64,000 nucleotides of DNA from Novosphingobium profundi (GTDB lineage Bacteria; Pseudomonadota; Alphaproteobacteria; Sphingomonadales; Sphingomonadaceae), in NCBI RefSeq assembly GCF_018491765.1, contig NZ_JABWCU010000006.1:310001-374000 (forward strand), given 5' to 3'. This document shows positions 16,580 to 26,252 of this stretch, piece after piece (position 1 is the first letter of the stretch; every line of letters starts with the position of its first letter). A program made the position numbers and the translations under genes. The notes below the pieces were generated by a model. That model was not told the DNA's origin and made no database searches. It worked only from the letters and a program-made list of their open reading frames with translations.

Positions 16580-18403
16580 TCACGGAGTTCGCAGTTGCGG
16601 TGTGAAATCGCTGACGGGGGTCAGCGCCTGGGGGCGGGCGCGATCCGAAAGGCCGCTTTGCGCAATGCGGACATCTGGCCCGAGCGACCCACGCCACACG
16701 ATGGGGGGTACGTTCTTCCACGCCGCCTTGCCGGCCAGGCCCGTTATGCGAAGATCGATGCGATCGGTCAGCTTCGCGCCCGGTTTTCCCGCGCCCCCTC
16801 CAAGCCAGACCTGCGAGGCTGCCCGACCGTCGGGCGCCAGGGCAATGGCCAGGTCGAGATCCTGCGAGCCGCTCGAATAGGGTGAGGCCGCGCCAATGAA
16901 CAGGCGCGTCGCGCGCAGCGAGATGCGCCCCTTCATCCATGAACCCAGAAAGGCGCGCCCGCAGTCGCGCACCTCGATATCAATCGTGCCTGCGGTGGGC
17001 TGGGCGGCCGCGAGCCTTGGCACGGCCTTTCCGTCCATGCGTTTGCGATTGTCGTAGTAGCCACCGTCGAGCGCGAACGCCCCGCCGCTTTTCCCGAAGT
17101 CGCCATAGCAATCCACGATCGCTGTCCGGACGATGCGCCCGCCGCCCAGCCCCAGCCAGCCCTCGATGCCCATGTAGCATCCCGAAATCAGGCAGTCCTC
17201 GACATCGACCCGGCAGCCGTTGGGATTGAGCCCTTGTCCGCTGGCCTCCCGGAAGCTGGCGTTGCGCACGAACAGCGTGGCGCTCGGATCGTTGGACGTA
17301 TAGACGGTCTCGCCGCGCCAGCCACACATTTCGCAATCGACGATCTCGATGTCGCCGCCCGCCCGGTCGGCTTCGGCGTAAATGCCCTTATGCGTGATAT
17401 CCCAGCCTTCGCCGTTCGCCGGGTTGGCGGGAATCGACCAGTTCGAGGACTTCTTCGTACCGCCATCGATGACCAGATGCTCGATGCGCAGCCTCTGGTG
17501 TGTTTCGCGGCGCAGCGCAGTGCGATCGATTGGGCCCGTGCCGCGCACATAGAGCCCGCAACCACGCCATACCCGGCCCTCGACCAGATGATAGCCTTTG
17601 CTCCCGCCGCTTCCCTGGAAGCTGGAGCCGTCGGGAAGGCGAAAGACGAGCCTCGTTCGCTCCGCGGCAAGGCCAATGAGATGTATGTTCTGGCCAGCGG
17701 CAATGATCAGGGCGCTGCCGTCGGGTTCGTGGAAGGTGCCGCGTTCGGCGGCCCGTCGCTGTGTGCACCACAGGCTGTAACGCGGCTGGGCCATGGCGAT
17801 ACGGGCAAGGCCGGTTGCGTGGGCGTAATCCAGGGCGGCCTGGAAGGCATCGCGATCGTTGATCCGGTTGGCACCTTCGCTGTCGCCTTTCGCGCCGCCC
17901 TGTTCGACGGTGATCAGGCCGCCATTGTCGAGAAGGCGGAAATAGCGGCCGTTCGCGGTGCGCGTGCAGAAACGCGGATGGGCACGGGCGAATTCGGCGT
18001 TGGCACGGTCATCGGCCACGTAGTCGCCGCCGCCAAGGCCGGGGCGCGCCCATCCTTCGGTTCGGATTCGGGTCACGCCCGAGGGGATCGACATGTCCGA
18101 AAGCCCGGTGAAGAGCCCCGCGTCGTCGGGCCCCACGCTGGCCTGCGCAAGCATGGCCGGCTCGATGATATAGCTCGCCAGAGGCACGCCAGACGCTGAG
18201 GAAAGCTTGGCGTGGTAACGCTTCGCGGGATCGAGAATGATCGTGGGCAGGAGCCCGTTCGCCTCCGGCTCGATGCGCGCGGGGTGCGCGAGCGTGCGCT
18301 CGGGGTCGTGATAGGCGCGTGCGCTCTTGCCGGTCTGCGCATCGAAAAGGTGCAGATGGAACGCTTTCCCGAAAACAGGCGGGAAGGGAAGGTGGTGTTG
18401 CAC
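16580..18403 (-). CDS. Right-handed parallel beta-helix protein with tailspike-like N-terminus
   Basis: A 607-residue protein. Residues about 35-80 (HPARIEPEANGLLPTIILDP and AKRYHAKLSSASG) resemble the N-terminal motif of phage tail proteins, in which a G-x-x-P-x-I-x-L-D-P stretch is followed by Y-x-x-x-L-x-D-x-x-G. The rest has the short beta repeats of pectate-lyase-like helices (IEIVDCEMCGWRG, VDVEDCLISGCYMGIEG). The GTG at 18403 was chosen because AAAGGAAG lies 7 nt upstream. No signal peptide is visible. It could be an EPS lyase, epimerase or depolymerase; no catalytic residues were identified. Confidence 0.75.
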   Translation of the reverse strand: MQHHLPFPPVFGKAFHLHLFDAQTGKSARAYHDPERTLAHPARIEPEANGLLPTIILDPAKRYHAKLSSASGVPLASYIIEPAMLAQASVGPDDAGLFTGLSDMSIPSGVTRIRTEGWARPGLGGGDYVADDRANAEFARAHPRFCTRTANGRYFRLLDNGGLITVEQGGAKGDSEGANRINDRDAFQAALDYAHATGLARIAMAQPRYSLWCTQRRAAERGTFHEPDGSALIIAAGQNIHLIGLAAERTRLVFRLPDGSSFQGSGGSKGYHLVEGRVWRGCGLYVRGTGPIDRTALRRETHQRLRIEHLVIDGGTKKSSNWSIPANPANGEGWDITHKGIYAEADRAGGDIEIVDCEMCGWRGETVYTSNDPSATLFVRNASFREASGQGLNPNGCRVDVEDCLISGCYMGIEGWLGLGGGRIVRTAIVDCYGDFGKSGGAFALDGGYYDNRKRMDGKAVPRLAAAQPTAGTIDIEVRDCGRAFLGSWMKGRISLRATRLFIGAASPYSSGSQDLDLAIALAPDGRAASQVWLGGGAGKPGAKLTDRIDLRITGLAGKAAWKNVPPIVWRGSLGPDVRIAQSGLSDRARPQALTPVSDFTPQLRTP

Positions 18404-18563
18404 GCGGAGGCTTCCTTTCAACGGTGCGAAGGGCGTTCAGCGGCTATCGCGCCAAGGCTTAATCCCACCTTTCCCCGCTAACGCCGGCCAGCCGGGCCTC
18501 TTGTCGCGTATCGCGCAGGGCGGTCGGCTCGGCGCGTTTCTTCGGTCCGGCAAGGCGGACCGC

Positions 18564-19730
18564 CTAACGCGCGCGCGCGCGGCGGCGCGCGCGCGCCGCT
18601 TCCAGCGAATCGTGCAGGTTCTGGGCGATTTGGGGAATGGAATATTTCGCGGCGAACAGCGCGGAACTGGCGTTCCGACATTCCTGGAGGTGCGCACGGT
18701 CGCCGACCAATGCGGTGAGCGAACGGGCAATTGCGCCAATGTCGTCGGGGTCGATGACATAGCCGTTGCGCCCGTCGACGACCGTCTCGCGCGAGGCGCC
18801 ATCAAATTTCGATGCGATGAGGGCCAAGCCGAAGGAGAGGCCCTCGAAGCTGGCAAGCGAACGGTAGTCGGCCAGGCTGGGGACAAGCAGGACGTCGGCC
18901 TCAGCGAAATAGGGGCCCATCTCGTCGTAGGACTTTCGGCCGACGAAGGTGACGATCTCCTCCAGCGCGCTTGCACGCACGCTTTCTTCGAGCGCGGCAC
19001 GCTCGGGGCCATCGCCGATCACGATCAGGCGCAGCGCCTGGCGGGTCGCTGGATCGCAGGCGCTGAGCGCGGCCACGATTCGGTCGAGGCCTTTGCGCCG
19101 GGTAAGTGAATTGGCGAAAAGCAGGTTGACCGGCCCTTGCGGGTCGTGGGGGCGCGAGGGCGGGCCGGGGGGGTGCGAGCTGAGATAAGGCGCGACGCGC
19201 ACGCGCTGAGGCGGTGCGCCGAGGGTATCGACGAGGTAGTCGCGGCCTTCGGGCGTGTTCGTCTGGATGATGTCCATCTTGCCGACCATCCAGCGCTTCA
19301 TCTTGAGGACCAGGGGATTGCGGCTTGCCCCCCGGCTTCTCGGATCCGATTCGACGAGTTGGATCCGGGCCGTTGCGGGCATGGTCAGGCAGGCAAGCAG
19401 CGACATCAGGGCGACTGGCGTGAATTCCACCATGATGACCGCTTGTGGTGCCAGGCGGCGCAGGCCGAAGCTCAGATCTGGGAGTGGAAGCTTCGTGTAG
19501 GTCTCGTAAGCCGTGCCATCGACGACCCGCTTCAGCTTCTTCTTGTACATGCGCAGCATCGGCAGGAGTTTGGCCTGGTAAGGATTGCGAAACTCCACGC
19601 CGCGTTCGACGACGATCGCGAGCTCGGGCTCGTGCTGGCGCAAGGCTTGAAAGATTTCCCCGAAATAAAGAAAGTCACCATGATACCCAAATGCTTGGGA
19701 AACCCAGACGACAGGTGAAGACTTGGGCAT
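18564..19730 (-). CDS. Glycosyltransferase family 4
   Basis: A 388-residue GT-B enzyme. The C-terminal domain shows LLFANSLTRRKGLDRIVAAL, IVIGDGPERAALEE, FVGRKSYDEMGPYFAEADVL and an ASFEGLSFGLALIASKFDG block corresponding to the EGxxxxxxEA nucleotide-binding motif. The terminal EA is changed to GL/AS-type residues, so the acid motif is non-classical. The C-terminus ends in an Arg/Ala run encoded by an alternating GC tract. GGGAGAATC precedes the ATG. It probably builds the EPS repeat unit. Confidence 0.82.
   Translation of the reverse strand: MPKSSPVVWVSQAFGYHGDFLYFGEIFQALRQHEPELAIVVERGVEFRNPYQAKLLPMLRMYKKKLKRVVDGTAYETYTKLPLPDLSFGLRRLAPQAVIMVEFTPVALMSLLACLTMPATARIQLVESDPRSRGASRNPLVLKMKRWMVGKMDIIQTNTPEGRDYLVDTLGAPPQRVRVAPYLSSHPPGPPSRPHDPQGPVNLLFANSLTRRKGLDRIVAALSACDPATRQALRLIVIGDGPERAALEESVRASALEEIVTFVGRKSYDEMGPYFAEADVLLVPSLADYRSLASFEGLSFGLALIASKFDGASRETVVDGRNGYVIDPDDIGAIARSLTALVGDRAHLQECRNASSALFAAKYSIPQIAQNLHDSLEAARARRRARAR
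18568..18597. repeat. Alternating CG tract
   Basis: A 30-bp run of almost pure alternating C and G, near-palindromic around GGCGG, covers the last codons of the glycosyltransferase gene. It could form a very stable hairpin or Z-DNA, or mark slippage. Confidence 0.7.
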
Positions 19731-19917
19731 GGATTCTCCCGTTCATGGGGGATTGGACAGCTCTTGCGCTAGGAACTAACCCGCCAGTGGGCATTTGCAA
19801 ACAAGCTTACGCCGCAATGCCGCAGAAATAGGCTGAAACTTGGCCATCCGAAAGGAGGGGGAGGTGCTATTTCGGGGAGATTCATCGTTATTGTGCAGGC
19901 GTTCGTCGTGTTTCACA

Positions 19918-19933
19918 TGCAACATGCTGCATT
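19918..19933. promoter_or_regulatory. TGC-rich element between divergent glycosyltransferases
   Basis: TGCAACATGCTGCATT lies in the 278-bp gap between two divergent glycosyltransferase genes, 76-91 bp before the plus-strand start. It uses the same TGC/GCA half-sites as the gmd/fcl/manC element but with different spacing, so it is a weaker member. Confidence 0.3.
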
Positions 19934-20008
19934 CGCGAGATTGATGCTTGCAAGCGGCCATGGCGAACCCTAACCCTTCCGGTCTCTACGCAGAACCCTG
20001 GGGGGCCG

Positions 20009-21196
20009 ATGTCCAAGGACACGAAGTTTGTCTTTGTCGCCAATCGCAACAGAGATGGTTATAATGTTCCTCGCGCTCTGGAAGAGGGTGGCCTTCTCGA
20101 TGCGATGGTGACGGATTTCTACGCGCCTGCGCGGGGGGGCTCGTGGCTGCCCGCAATCCTGAGGGCGCGTTCCTGCGAAGGGCTTCCCAGCGCAAAGGCG
20201 TCGAGCACCTGGGGCAGTTTCGTGCTGCAGGCCTTCGGCGAACGCTTCAAGCGCTATCGGCGGACCATGATCAAGCGTTCGGATCGCCTTCTTGCCCGCA
20301 AGGCCATGAAGAGAGCCGCCGCGCACAAGGCCAATCTCTACTGCTATTCGTCCTACATGCCCCGCCCCGGAGAGAAGCCGGAAGGGATCAAGGTCATCGA
20401 CTTCGAATTCCATCCGCATCCGCAACTTACCTGGCAGCTCTTGTCCGATGATGCGAAGCGCTACCCCGAGGTGGCGTGGTCGATGCTGCACGAAGAAGAA
20501 ATTCTCAACCGCGTACAGGTCACGCAAGTCTGGCGCGAGGCCGATGCGGTCGTGTGCGCGAGTTCGATGACGCAGCGTTCGCTCGAGCATGTCGGCTGCC
20601 CGCCCGAGCGCATCACGGTGATCCCCTATGGTTTCGCCGCGCCCGCTTCCGTGCCCGAAGCGCGTCCGCAGGGGACTTGCGAATTTCTGTTCGTCGGCCA
20701 GGGGGTGAGCCGCAAGGGATTGCACCACCTGATCCGCGCCTGGCAGGCCTCACCCCCGCCCAATGCCCGCCTTACGCTGGTCTGCTACCGTATCGATCCG
20801 GGTATCAAGGCGATGATCGATTGCCCGTCGATCGTCTTGCTTGGACGGCAGGAACGCGCGGCGCTCGACGCCCTTTTTGCAAAGGCGGACATTTTCGTCC
20901 TTCCTTCGCTGGTCGAGGGTTTCGGTCTCGTCTACCTCGAGGCGCTTGCCGCGGGTTGCCATGTGATCGGCACCGTAAACACCGGCCTGCCCGATCTGCC
21001 GTTGAGCGAGAAGGCGGCGACGATCGTCGAGGTCGGCAACCTCGCTGCGCTGGGCGAGGCGTTGCACGGCACCGCGCAGCGAAAGGCCGATGGCGAGTTG
21101 CACGCTCCATCGATCGCTGCCGAGGCAGGCAATTGGCGCTGGTCGCAATTTCGCGACGGAATCGTTCGCCATGCGAGGGATGTCGTCGGGGCCTGA
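20009..21196 (+). CDS. Glycosyltransferase family 4
   Basis: A 395-residue GT-B enzyme. Evidence is the C-terminal domain: EFLFVGQGVSRKGLHHLIRAW, then VLLGRQERAALDALFAKADI and PSLVEGFGLVYLEALAAGCH with the conserved EGFGLVYLEA motif. It is a single-gene unit, divergent from the glycosyltransferase at 18564 and convergent with the flippase. The N-terminus (FVFVANRNRDGYNVPRALEE) differs from the other transferases here, so it probably uses a different acceptor. Confidence 0.85.
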   Translation: MSKDTKFVFVANRNRDGYNVPRALEEGGLLDAMVTDFYAPARGGSWLPAILRARSCEGLPSAKASSTWGSFVLQAFGERFKRYRRTMIKRSDRLLARKAMKRAAAHKANLYCYSSYMPRPGEKPEGIKVIDFEFHPHPQLTWQLLSDDAKRYPEVAWSMLHEEEILNRVQVTQVWREADAVVCASSMTQRSLEHVGCPPERITVIPYGFAAPASVPEARPQGTCEFLFVGQGVSRKGLHHLIRAWQASPPPNARLTLVCYRIDPGIKAMIDCPSIVLLGRQERAALDALFAKADIFVLPSLVEGFGLVYLEALAAGCHVIGTVNTGLPDLPLSEKAATIVEVGNLAALGEALHGTAQRKADGELHAPSIAAEAGNWRWSQFRDGIVRHARDVVGA

Positions 21197-21265
21197 GCCT
21201 TCCTCGCAACGCGCGTGCCTTGAGCGCGGGCTAGACAGGCGTGAGGCGCGTCCGCGGGAACGGCA

Positions 21266-22615
21266 TCAGCCCGGCTTGGCGGACTTGCGCCGTCGACCGG
21301 GCAGGAGGTCCAACATCGAATGCAGGTCGTATTCGAACCGGCCAAAATTGCGGCGCAGTGAAAGCGTCACCGTCAGGAACATGACGATCTCGAGGCACAA
21401 GTTGGCTGCAGCGGCACCGACGACCCCGAAGCGCTGGACGAGGACATAAGTCAGGCCGACGACAAGGAAAGCGCTTACGAGGTAGGTGTAGCTGTAGGTT
21501 TCGTGGCGGTTCACGGCAAGGAGCAGGTCCGAAAGCGGGGCCCAGAGCAAGTCCAGGCCAATGCCGATGCCGAATATGAGCACCATCAAATAGGGGGGCT
21601 GGACGACGCCGCCCGTCCACAGGTGGATGATCTCGACCCCGAAGAGGCTGAGGGTCAGCGTGGCTCCCAGACCCACGGCTGCACAGCCCATGGTGAGCAT
21701 GCCGCCGATGCGTGAGGCGAGCGCATTGTCTCCGCGTGCGCGCGCGATCGCGAATTCGGGCATGACCGGTATTGCGATCGCGGACATGACCTGAAGGCCG
21801 ATCCGGGAAAGTGTGCGCAGCGTCGTGTAGAGCGGCACCATGGCGGGCGTCCCGGCAAGGCCGACCGCAAAGGCCGTGCCCTGCAGGAATGCGGCCTGCG
21901 AAAGCGGAAGGACCATGGCGGCGAAGGCGGGCCGGGTCAGGTCCTTGATGCGCTGGAAGCGGGCTTGGCCGATGCCGAGGTGGGCCCAGCCGGCGTGCCG
22001 CGTTGCGGTGAACGAGAGAATTGAGATCGTGCTCACGCGAACGGCCAGCATGGCCGCAGCCGCACCGATCGCGCCCGCACCGAGCAGGGCGGCGGCAATG
22101 ACGCCCAGCCCTTCGGCCATCTGGCCAGTTGCGACGATGCTGACCGCCTTGGCAAGCTTTCCGACCGAACGCGAGACGCCGTTCATCAGCGGCATGTAGA
22201 GGGCGACGACGGCATAGGTGCACAGCAAGGCCAGCGTGATGCGGGCATCGTGCGTTGGCAGGCCACCCTCGACGCGAAACGTGCTGTCGGGCAGCAACAG
22301 GCACAGGGCATAGGAAAGCGCGACCAGTGTGGCCCCGCAGATCGAGATCAGAAGCAGCGCGCTGTGGAAGGTCGTCAGCGCCTCGCGATCCTGCTTGTTG
22401 GCGCTTTCGGCGATGAACCGGTTGCTGGCGGCAAGGCCGAAGCCCAGGTCGCTGGCTCCCATGAACATGGGGACCGAGGCCAGGATCAGCCATTGTCCAT
22501 AGAGGGTGAGCCCCCAGGTCTTGGCCAGCACGGGCACCATGACGAGCTGCATCAGGGCGACGACGCCCTTGCTGTAGCCCATCGCCACGATACCCATGAG
22601 AACGCGCTTCTTCAT
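21266..22615 (-). CDS. Polysaccharide flippase, Wzx/PST family
   Basis: A 449-residue protein with about 12-14 hydrophobic segments, typical of Wzx flippases that move lipid-linked EPS units across the inner membrane. The start is the ATG opening MKKRVLMGIVAMGYSKG. The frame runs far upstream, but that part is antisense-like and overlaps the WcaI-like gene. It is last in the fcl-wcaI-wzx run, 32 bp after the wcaI stop, so it is probably co-transcribed and supplies the transport step for the fucose-containing unit. Confidence 0.87.
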   Translation of the reverse strand: MKKRVLMGIVAMGYSKGVVALMQLVMVPVLAKTWGLTLYGQWLILASVPMFMGASDLGFGLAASNRFIAESANKQDREALTTFHSALLLISICGATLVALSYALCLLLPDSTFRVEGGLPTHDARITLALLCTYAVVALYMPLMNGVSRSVGKLAKAVSIVATGQMAEGLGVIAAALLGAGAIGAAAAMLAVRVSTISILSFTATRHAGWAHLGIGQARFQRIKDLTRPAFAAMVLPLSQAAFLQGTAFAVGLAGTPAMVPLYTTLRTLSRIGLQVMSAIAIPVMPEFAIARARGDNALASRIGGMLTMGCAAVGLGATLTLSLFGVEIIHLWTGGVVQPPYLMVLIFGIGIGLDLLWAPLSDLLLAVNRHETYSYTYLVSAFLVVGLTYVLVQRFGVVGAAAANLCLEIVMFLTVTLSLRRNFGRFEYDLHSMLDLLPGRRRKSAKPG

Positions 22616-22647
22616 TCTTCGGTCACCTCGAAAGCCGCGTTGTGCGG

Positions 22648-23910
22648 CTAGGCGTTGGCAAGCAGGCCGTCGAAACGCTGCGACAGGCGCGAAAGGATCG
22701 TCGGTTTCTGCCAGCGTTCCTCGGCCCGCTGGGCGGCCGCTGTCCCCAGGCGCTGGCGTTCGTGCGTATCGTCGAGCAGAGCGGCGATCGCGTTCGCGAA
22801 GGCCTCGGCATCGCCCGGTGGCGTGACCGCCCCGCATCCCTCGACTTCGCTGGCGAGGCCCGTGTCCGGTGCCGCGGTCGCGACGACCGGTCGACCGGAG
22901 ATTAGCATGTTGGTCAGTTTGGAGGGAAGGACGAGATCGGCCGCGCCGGGAATTTGCGGAAGCAGGTGCAGCGAGGCGAGGCCGAGCAGCCCGCCCATGC
23001 GCTCGAATGGCTGGAGATCGTGCAACTGGACGTTGTCCAGCCCTTCGCTCAGTTCCGCCAGGCGTGCCCGGTTGGGGCCCTGGCCGCAGATGACGAAGAC
23101 CAGGTCCTTGCGATCGCGCAGAAGCTGGGCGGCTTCGATGATGATCTCGATACCTTGCTTGTTCGCGATGTTGCCCGAATAGAGCGCGACGTGCCGGTTG
23201 CCGATGCCCCACTGCGCGCGGTAGGCGTCGGCCTCGGCCTGATCGGTGGCGAATTCGGCGTTGGCCCAGTTGCGCAATTCGTAGATCGCTTCGGGGGCCA
23301 GTCCTTTTTCGCGCAACTTGAGGCACATCTGGGGGCTGATCGTCGAAGCCATGTCGGCCAGCTTGAGAATGCGCGATTCCAGCCAGTTGCCGACCTTGCT
23401 GGCGGTGCCGCCGGGCTTGAGCAGGCCGGTTGCCATCGCGGCCTCGACCTCGAAGTCCTGAACGTGGACCCACAACTTCGCGCCGCTGGCCTTGGCGGCG
23501 ATCCAGGCGACCGGAACCGAAAGCAACGACGGCGCGACGGTGAAGACCAGATCGGCCTTGATGCGCCGTGCGGCCCGCGCCGAAGGTAGCAGGCTGGTCA
23601 GCGAGAATGACGCCAGGTGCAGCATGCGCTTCAGGCCGCTGGGCGATGGCGGAATGAAGTGGGCGACGCGGGTGATGCCCACGCCGTTGCCTTCGTGCCG
23701 CGTACCGTTACGAGGCTGATCTGCGTAGCGCGACCATTGCGGATAATAGGCTTCGCCGGCGACGACTTCGACGGTATCTCCGCGCGCTGCGAAGAATTCC
23801 GCCAGTCCGGTGGTATAGGGGCCGATACCGACGGGCTCGGGGGCATAATTGAGCCCGAGGACCATCAGGCGACGCGCGGGGGGGGCTGCGCTTGCCGTTG
23901 CATCCTGCAA
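22648..23910 (-). CDS. wcaI: Glycosyltransferase, WcaI-like
   Basis: About 420 residues, resembling WcaI of colanic-acid synthesis. Blocks are LMVLGLNYAPEPVGIGPYTT near the N-terminus, WVHVQDFEVEAAMATGLLK in the middle, and VALYSGNIANKQGIEIIIEA then LLPQIPGAADLVLPSKLTNM in the C-terminal nucleotide-binding domain. WcaI-type enzymes probably use a GDP-sugar, which fits co-transcription with fcl, whose stop lies 2 nt upstream. The first usable start is a TTG with no clear ribosome-binding site. An ATG at 23865 is possible but would remove residues just before the first strand. Confidence 0.85.
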   Translation of the reverse strand: MQDATASAAPPARRLMVLGLNYAPEPVGIGPYTTGLAEFFAARGDTVEVVAGEAYYPQWSRYADQPRNGTRHEGNGVGITRVAHFIPPSPSGLKRMLHLASFSLTSLLPSARAARRIKADLVFTVAPSLLSVPVAWIAAKASGAKLWVHVQDFEVEAAMATGLLKPGGTASKVGNWLESRILKLADMASTISPQMCLKLREKGLAPEAIYELRNWANAEFATDQAEADAYRAQWGIGNRHVALYSGNIANKQGIEIIIEAAQLLRDRKDLVFVICGQGPNRARLAELSEGLDNVQLHDLQPFERMGGLLGLASLHLLPQIPGAADLVLPSKLTNMLISGRPVVATAAPDTGLASEVEGCGAVTPPGDAEAFANAIAALLDDTHERQRLGTAAAQRAEERWQKPTILSRLSQRFDGLLANA

Positions 23911-23912
23911 GG

Positions 23913-24869
23913 TCAGACGGCCGCTTGCTCGAGGCCGCGTCCTTCGCCCGCTAGGAAATGCTCGTAGGCGTCGGCAATGCCGCGATCGAGTTCGATGGAA
24001 GCGCGCCAGCCCAGCTTGGCAAGCTTCTCTCCGCTCATCAGCTTTCGCGGCGTGCCGTCGGGCTTGCTCGTATCCGTGACGATCTGGCCGTGAAAACCCA
24101 CAGCCTTGCAGACCATTTGGGCCAGTTCGAGGATCGGGATGTCGGTCCCCGAACCCACGTTGACGTGTTCGGTCCCGGAATATTCCTTCAGGAGGAAGAC
24201 GCAGGCGTCGGCCAGGTCGTCGACATGCAGGAATTCGCGGCGGGGCGTGCCCGTACCCCAGATCGTGATCGAGGCAGCCCCGCTCTCGCGTGCCTCGTGG
24301 GCCTTGCGGATGAGGGCGGGCATGACGTGACTGCCGGCGAGGTCGAAATTGTCACCGGGCCCATAGAGATTGGTAGGCATCGCGGAAATATAGTCGCAGC
24401 CATATTGGCGGCGGTAGGCCTGGCACAACTTGATGCCTGCGATCTTCGCGATCGCGTACCATTCGTTGGTCGGCTCGAGCGCGCCGGTGAGCAGTGCGTC
24501 CTCGACGATCGGCTGCTCTGCAAACTTGGGATAGATGCACGAGGATCCCAGGAAGAGAAGCTTTTCGACCCCTGCCGCATGGGCGGCTTCGACGATGTTC
24601 GCCTCGATCATCAGGTTGTCATAGAGGAACTCGGCCGGGAAACTGTCGTTAGCCAGAATTCCACCCACTTTTGCTGCAGCGAGGACGACGACCTGAGGTT
24701 TTTCGCGTGCAAACCAATCGCGGACCTGCTGCTGTTCGCGCAAGTCCATGTCCTGGCGCCCGGCGGTCAGGATCTCGCAATTTTCGCTGGCGAGACGCCG
24801 CACGATCGCGGAACCCACCATGCCGCGATGGCCTGCGACAAAAATGCGTTTTCCGGTAAGGTCAAACAT
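23913..24869 (-). CDS. fcl: GDP-L-fucose synthase
   Basis: Epimerises and reduces GDP-4-keto-6-deoxymannose to GDP-L-fucose with NADPH. The 318-residue protein has [16 protein letters not shown] (NADP motif), [12 protein letters not shown] and [15 protein letters not shown] (active-site YxxxK). The ATG at 24869 matches family starts. Earlier in-frame starts (24893, 24908) would place the TGC-rich operator inside the coding region. It starts an operon with wcaI and wzx. Confidence 0.93.
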   Translation of the reverse strand: MFDLTGKRIFVAGHRGMVGSAIVRRLASENCEILTAGRQDMDLREQQQVRDWFAREKPQVVVLAAAKVGGILANDSFPAEFLYDNLMIEANIVEAAHAAGVEKLLFLGSSCIYPKFAEQPIVEDALLTGALEPTNEWYAIAKIAGIKLCQAYRRQYGCDYISAMPTNLYGPGDNFDLAGSHVMPALIRKAHEARESGAASITIWGTGTPRREFLHVDDLADACVFLLKEYSGTEHVNVGSGTDIPILELAQMVCKAVGFHGQIVTDTSKPDGTPRKLMSGEKLAKLGWRASIELDRGIADAYEHFLAGEGRGLEQAAV

Positions 24870-24891
24870 AGGGAAGGCCACCTCAGGTTCC

Positions 24892-24908
24892 ATGTTGCAA
24901 TGCCGCAT
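24892..24908 (-). promoter_or_regulatory. TGC-rich palindrome upstream of fcl
   Basis: ATGTTGCAATGCCGCAT, one mismatch from the elements at 32117 and 55521, 23-39 bp before the fcl start. Operator function is inferred. Confidence 0.5.
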
Positions 24909-25091
24909 GATTAGCGCGTAAGACCTGTCTTCGCAATTACTTCCGGAAACTTCGCCGAGGCTCTTTGTCTCAAATTCCGGATGTTCTGACTGAAATCACA
25001 GGCATCGTTGGCCATTGGACCTTTTGCTGGCGGCAGGTTTCGTATTTGGCAAATGGCGCGCGATTGATCGACGTAGCCGGAGGATGAAAGT

Positions 25092-26228
25092 GTGGTGAAG
25101 GAAAGGTTTTCTTATACCTGGTTCGACGTCTTTCGCTTCCTCGCGGCGACGGCGGTCGTTCTCGAACATGCGCGCGACCTGTTCTGGCAACCGGCGCGGG
25201 TGGGGGGCTTCGGCGCGGTCTACAAAGTCGTCTACTTCCTCACCGGGTTCGGGCACGAGGCGGTCATGGTGTTCTTCGTCCTGTCCGGTTTCTGGATCAG
25301 TTCGACGGTTGATCGCAAAATGCATCGCCCGGATTTCTGGCCCAGCTATCTGGTCGATCGTATCGTGCGTCTCGAAGTCGTCGTGATCCCGGCGCTGGTC
25401 ATCGGCGGATTGTTGGATGCCATTGGTGCGTTCGGGCTGCACGGGCCGCTCTACACAGGGAATTCGGGCGCGCAGACGATGACTTACGCGGTCGCATCGC
25501 GCTTGCAACCTCAGGTATTCTTTGGAAATATTCTGTTCTTGCAGACACTTGCCGTAGAGACTTTCGGTTCGAACGGGCCCTTGTGGAGCCTTGCGAACGA
25601 GTTCTGGTACTACATGTGGTATCCCGCGCTGATGATCCTGGCGGTTCGGCGGCGCGTTTCGCTTCTCCTGGCCAGCCTGCTGGTCGCAGTGCTCTGGCCA
25701 AAGCTTCTGCTGGGGTTTGCGGTCTGGCTCATGGGTAGCGCGCTTTACCGTCTGGACAAGCACAAGGTCCTGGCCGCGCGGATCGGCCGACCCGCGAAAT
25801 GGGGCTTGTGCGCGCTCATGCTGATTCTTTCGCTGATCTCGGCGGGCGCTTCGCGCTTGCAGATCCTGCCTGAGATGTCCGCCGATCTGGTGGTCGGACT
25901 GTGCTTTACCGGCCTGTTCTGGTCGTTGCTGCTGCTCGATCCGAAGGTGCCTGGCTTCGCGCGTGCACTGGGTCGCTACGGTGCGGGATCGAGCTTTTCG
26001 CTCTACGTCGTGCATTTCCCCTTCGCGGCCCTCGTCGCCGCATTCCTGCTGCGCGGACAGCGGCTCATGCCGGGGCTCACCGCGTTGCTGGTGCTCGGCG
26101 TCGTCGTTCTTGCTGCACTTGCGTACGGATGGATTTTTTCGCGGTGGACGGAAGGGCGCACGCCGCTGGTTCGTGCCTTCGTCAAGGCGCGCCTGACGCC
26201 GGCTCCCGAATCGTTGGGCGGGCAGTGA
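25092..26228 (+). CDS. Acyltransferase family 3 membrane protein
   Basis: A 378-residue polytopic O-acyltransferase. The N-terminus has DVFRFLAATAVVLEHARDLF with the catalytic-type His, then VMVFFVLSGFWISSTVDRK and NGPLWSLANEFWYYMWYP, all family hallmarks. The GTG at 25092 follows GGAGGA by 7 nt. It is the second acyltransferase of the locus and probably adds a different acyl group or decorates a different sugar. It marks the right edge of the main EPS block. Confidence 0.88.
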   Translation: MVKERFSYTWFDVFRFLAATAVVLEHARDLFWQPARVGGFGAVYKVVYFLTGFGHEAVMVFFVLSGFWISSTVDRKMHRPDFWPSYLVDRIVRLEVVVIPALVIGGLLDAIGAFGLHGPLYTGNSGAQTMTYAVASRLQPQVFFGNILFLQTLAVETFGSNGPLWSLANEFWYYMWYPALMILAVRRRVSLLLASLLVAVLWPKLLLGFAVWLMGSALYRLDKHKVLAARIGRPAKWGLCALMLILSLISAGASRLQILPEMSADLVVGLCFTGLFWSLLLLDPKVPGFARALGRYGAGSSFSLYVVHFPFAALVAAFLLRGQRLMPGLTALLVLGVVVLAALAYGWIFSRWTEGRTPLVRAFVKARLTPAPESLGGQ

Positions 26229-26252
26229 CGGGCCGCGACACGAGGCCGGAAA

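Noticed and set aside
22616-23473. Long 5' extension of the flippase frame
   Set aside because: It overlaps the WcaI-like gene in another frame and is Arg/Gly-rich with no hydrophobic segments.
24870-24908. Earlier starts for fcl (24893 or 24908)
   Set aside because: They would place the TGC-rich palindrome inside the coding region and add residues absent from the family N-terminus.
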